A model generated the notes under the pieces. The model saw only the letters and a list, made by a program, of their open reading frames with translations. It was not told the origin of the DNA and did no database searches. This document shows, piece by piece, positions 1-5,471 of a stretch of 5,471 nucleotides of DNA. Made by a program: the position numbers and the translations under genes. The stretch comes from Dehalococcoidia bacterium (GTDB lineage Bacteria; Chloroflexota; Dehalococcoidia; JACQUA01). The stretch is from positions 1 to 5,471 of the forward strand of contig JAUYHV010000152.1 of NCBI GenBank assembly GCA_030689845.1, read 5' to 3'. Each line of letters opens with the position of its first letter. The first letter of the stretch is position 1.

Positions 1-175
1 AATGAGTGCCAAGGCATTACTGAGTGAGAATGCCAAGCCGAGTGAACAGGAAGTGCGTGTAGGGATAAGCGGGAATCTGTGCCGCTGTACAGGCTATGTC
101 AAGATAGTTGAGGCTATTCTGGCAGCTTCCCAACAGTCGTACAACGGTGAACTCAAACATCACCTGATAATTTAG
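1..175 (+). CDS. Xanthine dehydrogenase-family [2Fe-2S] small subunit, C-terminal fragment (5' end outside window)
   Basis: The last 57 codons of a small iron-sulfur subunit (CoxS/XdhC/HcrC type) are visible, in the frame where codons begin at base 2, ending at TAG 173-175. The fragment begins MSAKALL and contains GNLCRCTGY, which holds the final C-x-C pair of the four-cysteine helical [2Fe-2S] domain; these are Cys27 and Cys29 of the visible part. In this family the subunit is about 150-170 residues and has a plant-ferredoxin-like cluster in the N-terminal half, which must lie upstream of the window. The ATG at 2-4 is an internal methionine of a conserved segment, not a start. The role known for the family is to relay electrons from the molybdenum centre to FAD or another acceptor. 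The large subunit follows on the same strand after 94 bp, so both are probably one transcription unit. The tail after the cluster domain is short and ordinary. Confidence 0.93.
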   Translation, partial: MSAKALLSENAKPSEQEVRVGISGNLCRCTGYVKIVEAILAASQQSYNGELKHHLII

Positions 176-184
176 AAAAATACT

Positions 185-250
185 TTCAAACTAAGTAAAA
201 AATAGGCACGGATAATATTAGGCCACATAGTAATTTTCATTTAGTTTGAA
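185..250. repeat. Long imperfect inverted repeat (hairpin) between small- and large-subunit genes
   Basis: Bases 185-194 (TTCAAACTAA) are the exact reverse complement of 241-250 (TTAGTTTGAA). The complementarity continues inward to 204/231: over 20 positions, 17 are Watson-Crick pairs, one is G-T (195/240) and two are mismatches (197/238 and 202/233). The 26-base loop, 205-230, has a possible GGC/GCC mini-stem (205-207 with 222-224) and the self-complementary TAATATTA at 213-220. The structure ends 6 bases before the Shine-Dalgarno sequence of the large subunit. It lacks a GC-rich stem and a T-tract, so it is not a standard terminator. It could be an mRNA processing or stability element, a pair of operator half-sites, or the trace of a small mobile repeat; the sequence alone does not decide. 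Confidence 0.7.
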
Positions 251-256
251 TTAAGC

Positions 257-261
257 AGGAG
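257..261 (+). promoter_or_regulatory. Ribosome binding site that decides the large-subunit start
   Basis: AGGAG at 257-261, continuing as TG, lies 8 bases before the ATG at 270, which is ideal spacing. The in-frame GTG at 261 overlaps this Shine-Dalgarno sequence and has no site of its own at proper distance, so the ATG is preferred. Confidence 0.85.
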
Positions 262-269
262 TGAGAGCT

Positions 270-2570
270 ATGAACGATTATTCTGTACTCGGCAAACGCT
301 TACCAAGAGTTGATGGAATACCGAAGGTGACCGGGGATGGTAAGTACGCTGCAGATCTTTCTCAGCCCGGAATGCTCTGGGGAAAAATGTTGAGGAGCAC
401 CCACTCCCACGCAAAAATATTGAATATCGATACGAGTCGTGCCGAAAGATTGCCTGGTGTTAAAGCGGTTATTACCGGTAAAGATCTTGGAGGGTTTACC
501 TACGGGTTTATGCCCATCACAAGGGATGAAACACCTTTGTGCCCGGATAAAGTCAGGTTTTTAGGGGAAGAAATTGCAGCCGTTGCAGCCGTTGATGAAG
601 ATACAGCAGAGGAAGCGGCAGGACTGATAAAAGTTGAATACCAGCCGTTGCCGGCAGTATATGATCCATTAGAAGCGCTGAAACCCGGGGCTCCTCAAAT
701 ACACGAACACGCTGCGGGAAATATAAGCCTGCATTATAAAATGAATTTTGGTGATGTCGAACAGGGGTTCAAAGAATCTGACTATATTTGTGAAGACCAT
801 TTTAGAACCTCACGAGTATATCACGCGATGCTGGAACCTCATGCCATAATAGCAAAATGGGAAAGCAATGGAGACCTCACAGTCTGGGCATCGAAACAAA
901 GTCCTTACTTTATGTACCGCATTTTTGCCGCTGCTTTTAACCTCCCCCAGAACAGGGTAAGGATAATACAACCGTATATCGGGGCAGGATACGGCGCGAA
1001 AAACGATGCTTTTCCCCTGGATTTCGCTGCCTGTGTATTGTCTAAAAAGACCGGGAAACCGGTCAAAATAGTCTATTCTCAAAAAGAGATGTTAACTTCA
1101 AGCAGGCGAAGGATGTCCTTTATTATTGACATGAAGACAGGGGTAAAAAAGGACGGGACCATTATGGCTAGAGATTGCCGGGTTATCGGAAACGGAGGGG
1201 CTTATACCCTGATCGGTCCAATAACAATGTACCTTGCCGGAGCTCTTATGACCCTTCCTTATAAAATACGGAATTTGAGATACGACGGGATCAGGGCATA
1301 CACAAATATACCGGCCAGTTCTGCTCACAGGGGGCACGGTCTTGCCCACACCCATTTTGCCGGCGAACTTCAGCTCGACATGATTGCTGAGGAGCTGGGA
1401 ATTGACCCTGTGGAAATACGTTTAAGAAACGCCGTGGAGCCTAACTATATTACGCCAAATGGCTTAAAAGTCGGCAGTTGCGCTTTAAAGGAATGCATAG
1501 AGAAGGTATCCACGGCGGCAAACTGGAAAGAGACTTACCATAAAAAGAAATCCAACGGGAGGATAGCCAGGGGTATCGGTATTTCGGCCACAACATACCT
1601 TTCTGGTATGCGAATCAGAGGGCATGCGGCCTGTGCTGCAACCATCAAAGTCCATGAAGATGGAACCGTAAGCCTCCTTACCGGGGCTACAGATGCTGGC
1701 CAGGGGTCGGACACTGTACTGGCAATGATCGCGGCTGAAGTGCTTGGTGTCCACCTGGAAGATATCAATGTGAGCCTACTGGATACGCAAACTACTCCCG
1801 CTGATCCTGGAACTTATTCAAGCAGGGTTACGACATGTGCCGGCCCCGCAGCAAAACTTGCTGCTGAGGATGCCCGGAAGCAACTGGCCGAAGTTGCAGC
1901 GGAACTCCTGGGTACCGGTGCAGAGGACGTTGGTTTTAAAGACGGAAAAGTATTCATGATAAGCAACCCGCGAAAAGAAATGCCCTTTAAGAGGTTGACG
2001 CGTATTACGGTTGGGCATGGCCTCGGCAAGGTCATCCTTGGAAGGGGTTATTACGGTTTGAATATTGAGGTCCCTGATTTTGAAACCGGTCTCGGTAACA
2101 TTTCTCCCTGCTATGCCTTTGGCGCCCAGATATCAGAAGTTGAAGTGGATACCGAGACAGGTAAAGTCGATTACAAGCATACCACTGTCGCTCACGACTG
2201 TGGTTTTGCCTTGAACCCCATGCTGGTGGAAAGCCAGGTTGAAGGACAAATATCGGCGGCTCAGGGGCAGACGATGTACGAGGATTTCTTGGTTGATGAA
2301 AAGACCGGGCGTACAATAAATGTTGCTCATAACGACTATAAAATGCCCCGGGCTGCCGACACTCCGAATATGCATTTAATTCAAGTTCCCACTATCGACC
2401 CGGAAGGTCCGTACGGGGCTAAAGAAGCAAGTGAAGCAATAATGGTATCTACATACCCTTCTATAGTTAGCGCCATTTACAATGCCACAGGAGCCTGGAT
2501 CAAAGAACTGATCGTCACCCCTGAAAAAGTAATTAAGGCAATCAAGGAAAAGCCCGGGGAAAAAACATAG
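270..2570 (+). CDS. Xanthine dehydrogenase-family molybdopterin-binding large subunit
   Basis: This is a complete 766-residue molybdenum hydroxylase catalytic subunit (CoxL/XdhA/HcrA family), of normal length. Residues about 10-130 form the aldehyde oxidase/xanthine dehydrogenase a/b hammerhead domain (RVDGIPKVTG, RSTHSHA, LPGVKAV). The rest is the two-part molybdopterin-binding domain. Visible cofactor and active-site motifs are the Gln of WASKQ (about 210), GAGYGAK (238-244, the GGGFGGK equivalent), AHRGHG (352-357, with the active-site-loop Arg at 354), DAGQGSDT (about 475-482) and GPYGAKEASE (713-722), whose Glu722 aligns with the catalytic base of xanthine dehydrogenase. The loop lacks the Cys of Cu-Mo CO dehydrogenase (AYRCSFR). 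RGHG replaces RGFG, and KEASEA replaces KGVGEP, so the substrate is probably not simply xanthine; a 4-hydroxybenzoyl-CoA reductase-like or other N-heterocycle/aldehyde enzyme is possible. No signal peptide is seen, so it is probably cytoplasmic. The small-subunit gene is upstream; a terminator and a mocA-type maturation gene are downstream. Confidence 0.95.
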   Translation: MNDYSVLGKRLPRVDGIPKVTGDGKYAADLSQPGMLWGKMLRSTHSHAKILNIDTSRAERLPGVKAVITGKDLGGFTYGFMPITRDETPLCPDKVRFLGEEIAAVAAVDEDTAEEAAGLIKVEYQPLPAVYDPLEALKPGAPQIHEHAAGNISLHYKMNFGDVEQGFKESDYICEDHFRTSRVYHAMLEPHAIIAKWESNGDLTVWASKQSPYFMYRIFAAAFNLPQNRVRIIQPYIGAGYGAKNDAFPLDFAACVLSKKTGKPVKIVYSQKEMLTSSRRRMSFIIDMKTGVKKDGTIMARDCRVIGNGGAYTLIGPITMYLAGALMTLPYKIRNLRYDGIRAYTNIPASSAHRGHGLAHTHFAGELQLDMIAEELGIDPVEIRLRNAVEPNYITPNGLKVGSCALKECIEKVSTAANWKETYHKKKSNGRIARGIGISATTYLSGMRIRGHAACAATIKVHEDGTVSLLTGATDAGQGSDTVLAMIAAEVLGVHLEDINVSLLDTQTTPADPGTYSSRVTTCAGPAAKLAAEDARKQLAEVAAELLGTGAEDVGFKDGKVFMISNPRKEMPFKRLTRITVGHGLGKVILGRGYYGLNIEVPDFETGLGNISPCYAFGAQISEVEVDTETGKVDYKHTTVAHDCGFALNPMLVESQVEGQISAAQGQTMYEDFLVDEKTGRTINVAHNDYKMPRAADTPNMHLIQVPTIDPEGPYGAKEASEAIMVSTYPSIVSAIYNATGAWIKELIVTPEKVIKAIKEKPGEKT

Positions 2571-2580
2571 CAAAGCCGGA

Positions 2581-2611
2581 TTGAAAGAGAGTTCAGGGGA
2601 CAAATTAATAT
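2581..2611 (+). promoter_or_regulatory. Possible sigma-70 promoter for the mocA-type gene
   Basis: TTGAAA (2581-2586) is followed after 19 bases by TAATAT (2606-2611), an acceptable though long-spaced match to -35/-10 boxes. Transcription would start near 2618, inside the left arm of the terminator hairpin, so such a transcript could not form the full stem. It is the only candidate I see between the large subunit and the downstream gene. The match is weak, and AT-rich DNA gives such matches by chance. Confidence 0.22.
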
Positions 2612-2647
2612 AACAACCCTGGGGGTTTTCTTCCAGGGTTGTTTTTT
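2612..2647 (+). terminator. Rho-independent terminator after the large-subunit gene
   Basis: An 11-bp perfect stem pairs 2612-2622 with 2633-2643 (core CAACCCTGG/CCAGGGTTG) around a 10-base loop, and runs directly into a T-tract at 2642-2647. It starts 41 bases after the large-subunit stop codon. It should end, or strongly reduce, transcription from the dehydrogenase genes before the mocA-type gene, whose start lies only 29 bases further on. Confidence 0.9.
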
Positions 2648-2666
2648 AAAACGGTTTTTTTGGAAA

Positions 2667-2671
2667 AGGAA
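2667..2671 (+). promoter_or_regulatory. Ribosome binding site for the TTG start of the mocA-type gene
   Basis: AGGAA at 2667-2671, with the AGGA core ending 6 bases before TTG 2677, supports this rare start codon. An in-frame stop (TAA 2647-2649) rules out a longer protein, and no ATG or GTG lies between. Confidence 0.7.
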
Positions 2672-2676
2672 TCTTA

Positions 2677-3261
2677 TTGATATCGGTAATAATATTGGCA
2701 GCCGGTGAGTCAAAAAGGATGGGAAAGACGAAGCAATTAATGGTGTATAACGGCAGGACGTTAATCGAACGGGCCGTTGACGTTGCGTCGGAATCCGTTG
2801 CAGAAGAGACCATTGTTGTAACTGGCCATGATGCAAGACTCGTGGAAAAGGCCATAAAAAACAAGGCGGTAAAGATAGTAAAAAACAGACGTTACAGGGA
2901 AGGGATGGGTTCGTCAATTAGAACAGGTATTAGCTCCGTTGCCTCCGATGCTGACGGGGTCATTATCATGCTGAGCGACCAACCTGGCTTAACTCCCGAT
3001 GTCATTAACACCCTTGTAAATACTTTCAAAACAAAAAACGGCGGTATTGTCGTACCTGTTTACCTTGGCACAAAAGGTAACCCGGTTTTATTTGACATCA
3101 AATACAGGGAAGAGCTATTAAATTTAGCAGGGGATACAGGAGCCAGGGGGGTTCTCCAGGGGCATCCGGCCGACGTCACAGAGGTAGAAATAAGCTCCCA
3201 TGGCATTTTGCTCGACATAGATACCGAAGAGGATTTTAGACGCTATACAGGTCTGCAGTAA
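2677..3261 (+). CDS. mocA: Molybdenum cofactor cytidylyltransferase (MocA-like nucleotidyltransferase)
   Basis: This 194-residue protein has the whole MobA-like NTP-transferase fold and matches the usual MocA length of about 190-200. The N-terminal LAAGESKRMGKTKQL (residues 7-21) is the nucleotide-binding signature; LAAG rather than LAGG at this spot is typical of CTP-using MocA rather than GTP-using MobA. EGMGSSIRTGI (75-85), LSDQPG (99-104, with the metal-binding Asp), GNPVLF (134-139), GDTGARGVL (152-160) and DIDTEEDF (180-187) are further family motifs. MocA joins CMP to molybdopterin-Mo to make the cytosine dinucleotide cofactor used by xanthine dehydrogenase-family enzymes in the cytoplasm. 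Its place after the large-subunit gene fits that role. Translation starts at TTG. It is separated from the dehydrogenase by a strong terminator, so it is either made by read-through or from a promoter overlapping that terminator. A related nucleotidyltransferase with another substrate is less likely. Confidence 0.88.
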   Translation: MISVIILAAGESKRMGKTKQLMVYNGRTLIERAVDVASESVAEETIVVTGHDARLVEKAIKNKAVKIVKNRRYREGMGSSIRTGISSVASDADGVIIMLSDQPGLTPDVINTLVNTFKTKNGGIVVPVYLGTKGNPVLFDIKYREELLNLAGDTGARGVLQGHPADVTEVEISSHGILLDIDTEEDFRRYTGLQ

Positions 3262-3283
3262 ATACGGCTGGGGAAAAACGGTG

Positions 3284-4540
3284 TTAGCGCTGTTTGGGAA
3301 GAAGTATATTCAATACAAGACCCAGAGTAATAATGCCTGCGCTTGCCATAAATGCGTAATCGTAACTACCCGTTAAGTCGAATATTTGTCCAGCTACGTA
3401 TGGCCCTATGGCGGAACCCAGGGAGAAACCGGTGGAAATTAATCCGAAAACCAGACCGTGGGATTTCAATCCAAAGATAGTGGCAACTAATGGTGATTCC
3501 TGGGTAACGCAGTTGCCATAGGAGATACCAAATACAATGGCGAATATATATAGACTCCAGGTATTTTCGGCTGTGAGCAACCAGTACATTGCAACGGACA
3601 TGAAGGCGAAACCAAGCATGAAAGTCTTTCTGTTTCCCATGTTATCTCCCAGGTTCCCGAAGACAATACGACCTATGATACCCGCACCACCCATAACGGC
3701 GAGAATGTTAGCTGCACTGTTTGGGGAAATTCCTTTGTCCGTGGCGTAGGGGGGCAGGTGTATTTGAATTGCGAAAAAGACAAAGCCCAGACAAACAAGC
3801 ATGCTGAAAAACAGCCAGAACTGACTGGTTGTAATTACCTCTTTAAAAACCTTTTTTTTAGACCGTGTTTCTTGATCGTTATTTATAGTCTCAACGTTAT
3901 TTAACTGGGTTGAGCCGATTTTCCGGGTTGGTTCTTTTTTTAAAAACTGGGCTGCTATGACGACAACAACAAGAAGTGCAATCCCAAGGATCGAGAAGGC
4001 GGTCCGCCAGGTGTAATGTAGAATAAGGCTATTTGCAATGGGGGGCATGATGAAGGACCCGATGCCGATACCTGAAATAGCTATTCCGGTCATAGCGCTC
4101 CTGTTTTTCAGATACCACCTGGCAATAGTGGATGTGAGTGGTATGAATATGCTGCTTCCAGCTCCAACTATAAGGCCAAAAAAAAGGTATAGTTGCCACT
4201 CTGAACTTATGCGGGAAATCAACAGGTAGCCTGTACCTGAAAGAAGTCCGGACACTGTTATTACCAGCCTCGGACCGAACCTGTCATTTATTGCGCCTGC
4301 TAATATGGATAAAATGCCGTTTACAATCCAGGCGACGGAAAATGCCCCTGATATTGTACTCCTTGACCAGCCCAACTCGGCATTGATAGATTTAATGAAA
4401 ATACCGAAGGTAAAATAAACTCCCATAGTTAACACCATGGCAAAAAAGGAAGCAATTATAACCAGGTGTCCCTGGGAAACCCACGGCTTGCCTGTGGAGT
4501 CCCCTTTTTTTATTCGTGACGCTATGGAAGGTATTTTCAA
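3284..4540 (-). CDS. MFS transporter, oxalate/formate antiporter or monocarboxylate-transporter-like
   Basis: This 418-residue protein has about 12 hydrophobic segments: approximately residues 25-48, 63-84, 92-110, 116-138, 150-172, 178-198, then 240-260, 276-296, 304-322, 328-345, 362-384 and 394-414. A charged, Asn/Lys-rich cytoplasmic loop (199-236) divides the two six-helix halves. MFS motif A appears as GAINDRFGPR (82-91) and as a weaker copy GNLGDNMGNRKT (295-306). ELGWSRSTISGAFS (55-68) before helix 2 is characteristic of the OFA/monocarboxylate group, which moves organic acids such as oxalate, formate or aromatic and short-chain carboxylates; the actual substrate cannot be read here. 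The start is TTG (4538-4540) with no clear Shine-Dalgarno sequence. An in-frame stop lies a few codons upstream, and the next ATGs fall within helix 1, so TTG is the best choice but uncertain. It converges on the mocA-type gene, 22 bp apart, with no terminator visible between them. Confidence 0.88.
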   Translation of the reverse strand: MKIPSIASRIKKGDSTGKPWVSQGHLVIIASFFAMVLTMGVYFTFGIFIKSINAELGWSRSTISGAFSVAWIVNGILSILAGAINDRFGPRLVITVSGLLSGTGYLLISRISSEWQLYLFFGLIVGAGSSIFIPLTSTIARWYLKNRSAMTGIAISGIGIGSFIMPPIANSLILHYTWRTAFSILGIALLVVVVIAAQFLKKEPTRKIGSTQLNNVETINNDQETRSKKKVFKEVITTSQFWLFFSMLVCLGFVFFAIQIHLPPYATDKGISPNSAANILAVMGGAGIIGRIVFGNLGDNMGNRKTFMLGFAFMSVAMYWLLTAENTWSLYIFAIVFGISYGNCVTQESPLVATIFGLKSHGLVFGLISTGFSLGSAIGPYVAGQIFDLTGSYDYAFMASAGIITLGLVLNILLPKQR

Positions 4541-4651
4541 AGTTACATGTTACCGACGAATGTATTTAGTAAGTGGAATTGACAGATGGTAATCCTGAAA
4601 AAAGACTAACAGGCGGCAAAGGAGATCCAAATCTCATATTTATTAGATGCG
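4541..4651. other. Intergenic region between otsA and the MFS gene
   Basis: This 111-bp gap must hold the otsA 3' end and any MFS promoter, both on the - strand. A small 5-bp hairpin (4622-4626 with 4631-4635) lies just after the otsA stop, but the nearest T-run on the - strand (4603-4598) is 18 bases beyond it, so it is not a convincing terminator. I see no good -35/-10 pair and no clear ribosome binding site before the TTG at 4540. Confidence 0.5.
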
Positions 4652-5471
4652 TTAACTGGAAGCGTTCTCCATGGACTGGTCCACAAGGGCTTTTGGAGCA
4701 TAAGGCCAGAGGTATGACAGGTCCGCCGGGGGAGTATCATTTTTTATAGCGGTGGCCGTTTGTAAAAACCGTTCAACCCACCAGAAAATGTCTCTCTTCT
4801 TTATGGCGTTTCTTAACTTTCTCATCCTTGAAATCCTCTCCACAGCGCCCATGTTGAATGCCTTGAAAATCGCATCGGCGACACCTTCGATATCATAAGG
4901 GTTGACAAGCAAGGAATTTTTCTTAAACTGGGCCGCAGCTCCTGTAAATTCACTTAATATAAGCACACCATTGTTGTCTACATTGGCGGCGCAATATTCT
5001 TTTGCTACCAGGTTCATGCCGTCTTTTAAGGACGTAACAAGGGCGATATCTGCTGCGCGGTAGTAGGCGATTAAATCATGGAACTCAAGACTACGAAAAA
5101 TATATTGAACGGGCACCCATCCCGGCTGGCTGAATTTCCCGTTGATTTGGCTGACCAGTCCTTCTATCTCAGCTTTAAGCTCTTTGTATTCCGGTATATC
5201 CTGGCGACTCGGCACAACGATTTGCACCAGGGTAATCCCGCCTTGAAGCTCCGGATAACGTTCCAGGACGTTGCCGAAGGCTCTTAATTTTTGAGGTATA
5301 CCTTTTGAGTAATCAAGACGGTCTACGCCCAGAATGATTTTACAGTTTACGATGGCCTGGCAGAATTGATTGACTTTTTCGGTAACAGCAGTTTCAACAG
5401 CGGTACGGGCAAATTTATCAAAGTCAATGCTTATTGGAAATACCCCAACCTGGACATCGCGATCGGCCACC
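4652..5471 (-). CDS. otsA: Trehalose-6-phosphate synthase (GT20), C-terminal part; 5' end outside window
   Basis: About 273 codons of the C-terminal half of an OtsA-type glycosyltransferase are visible, against a normal length of about 460-490 residues. The gene is cut by the right window edge: the GTG at 5468-5470 is an internal Val codon just before the conserved VGVFPISID segment, not a start. GVDRLDYSKG (visible residues 48-57) carries the Arg and Lys (51, 56) that match the UDP-phosphate-binding pair Arg262/Lys267 of E. coli OtsA. LKDGMNLVAKEYCAAN (about 148-163) holds the Asp, Asn and Glu (150, 153, 158) of the donor-sugar site; SEFTGAA (173-179) is also typical. The family transfers glucose from UDP- or ADP-glucose to glucose-6-phosphate, giving trehalose-6-phosphate in the cytoplasm for osmotic and desiccation protection. 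Glucosylglycerol-phosphate synthase is a close relative and cannot be excluded without the N-terminal half. The MFS gene follows 111 bp downstream on the same strand. No fused phosphatase domain follows; the protein ends soon after the transferase domain. Confidence 0.92.
   Translation of the reverse strand, partial: VADRDVQVGVFPISIDFDKFARTAVETAVTEKVNQFCQAIVNCKIILGVDRLDYSKGIPQKLRAFGNVLERYPELQGGITLVQIVVPSRQDIPEYKELKAEIEGLVSQINGKFSQPGWVPVQYIFRSLEFHDLIAYYRAADIALVTSLKDGMNLVAKEYCAANVDNNGVLILSEFTGAAAQFKKNSLLVNPYDIEGVADAIFKAFNMGAVERISRMRKLRNAIKKRDIFWWVERFLQTATAIKNDTPPADLSYLWPYAPKALVDQSMENASS

Noticed and set aside
184..218. Possible promoter TTTCAA...TAATAT in the gap before the large subunit
   Set aside because: The spacing is more than 20 bases and the -35 match is poor; the region is AT-rich enough to give such matches by chance.
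261..269. GTG at 261 as the start of the large subunit
   Set aside because: It overlaps the AGGAG ribosome binding site that is ideally spaced for the ATG at 270, and the family N-terminus does not need the three extra residues.
1535..2316. Several open frames of 66-94 codons on the strand opposite, or in other frames of, the large-subunit gene
   Set aside because: They overlap a well-supported conserved gene, show no recognisable protein motifs, and are best explained as shadows of its codon usage.
270..2570. Aerobic-type Cu-Mo carbon monoxide dehydrogenase large subunit (coxL)
   Set aside because: The active-site loop reads AHRGHG and lacks the copper-binding Cys of the AYRCSFR motif.
2477..2917. 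146-codon open frame on the - strand across the terminator and mocA start
   Set aside because: It runs through the terminator hairpin and antisense to two conserved genes, and its composition is low in recognisable motifs.
4598..4635. Small hairpin plus T-run as an otsA terminator on the - strand
   Set aside because: The stem is only 5 bp and the T-run is 18 bases away, so it does not have the form of an intrinsic terminator.
5468..5470. GTG as the start of a short 272-residue GT20 protein
   Set aside because: It falls in the middle of the conserved OtsA fold just before VGVFPISID; the gene is simply cut by the window edge.

Overview
The window is an ordinary-looking bacterial chromosome segment of moderate GC content. 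It carries a molybdenum-hydroxylase locus on the + strand and two unrelated genes on the - strand. GGAGG-type ribosome binding sites, TTG start codons, AT-rich gaps and an intrinsic terminator, together with a CoxS/CoxL-type enzyme, would fit an anaerobic Firmicute (clostridial or Peptococcaceae-like). This taxonomic guess is inference only; no rRNA or other strong marker is present.

Left part (1-3261, + strand): the 3' end of a [2Fe-2S] small subunit of a xanthine dehydrogenase-family enzyme comes first. After a 94-bp AT-rich gap holding a long imperfect inverted repeat comes the complete molybdopterin-binding large subunit (270-2570). A strong rho-independent terminator follows, then a mocA-type molybdenum cofactor cytidylyltransferase (2677-3261). 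The logic is coherent: MocA-family enzymes turn molybdopterin cofactor into the cytosine dinucleotide form that bacterial xanthine dehydrogenase-family large subunits bind, and the small subunit carries electrons away. No FAD (CoxM-type) subunit is visible; it may lie upstream of the window or be absent. Active-site motifs exclude a Cu-Mo CO dehydrogenase and differ from canonical xanthine dehydrogenase, so the substrate is open. An aromatic acyl-CoA (4-hydroxybenzoyl-CoA reductase-like) or N-heterocyclic substrate is possible.

Right part (3284-5471, - strand): a 12-helix MFS transporter, closest in style to the oxalate/formate antiporter-monocarboxylate transporter group, converges on mocA with only 22 bp between the stop codons. 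Upstream of it on the same strand is the C-terminal part of a trehalose-6-phosphate synthase (OtsA, GT20), cut by the window edge. It is an osmolyte/stress gene with no evident link to the molybdenum enzyme.

I found no CRISPR array, RNA gene, transposase or phage gene. The most interesting non-coding signals are the hairpin between the two subunit genes and the terminator/start arrangement between the large subunit and mocA. I did not find evidence of a clearly new biological system.
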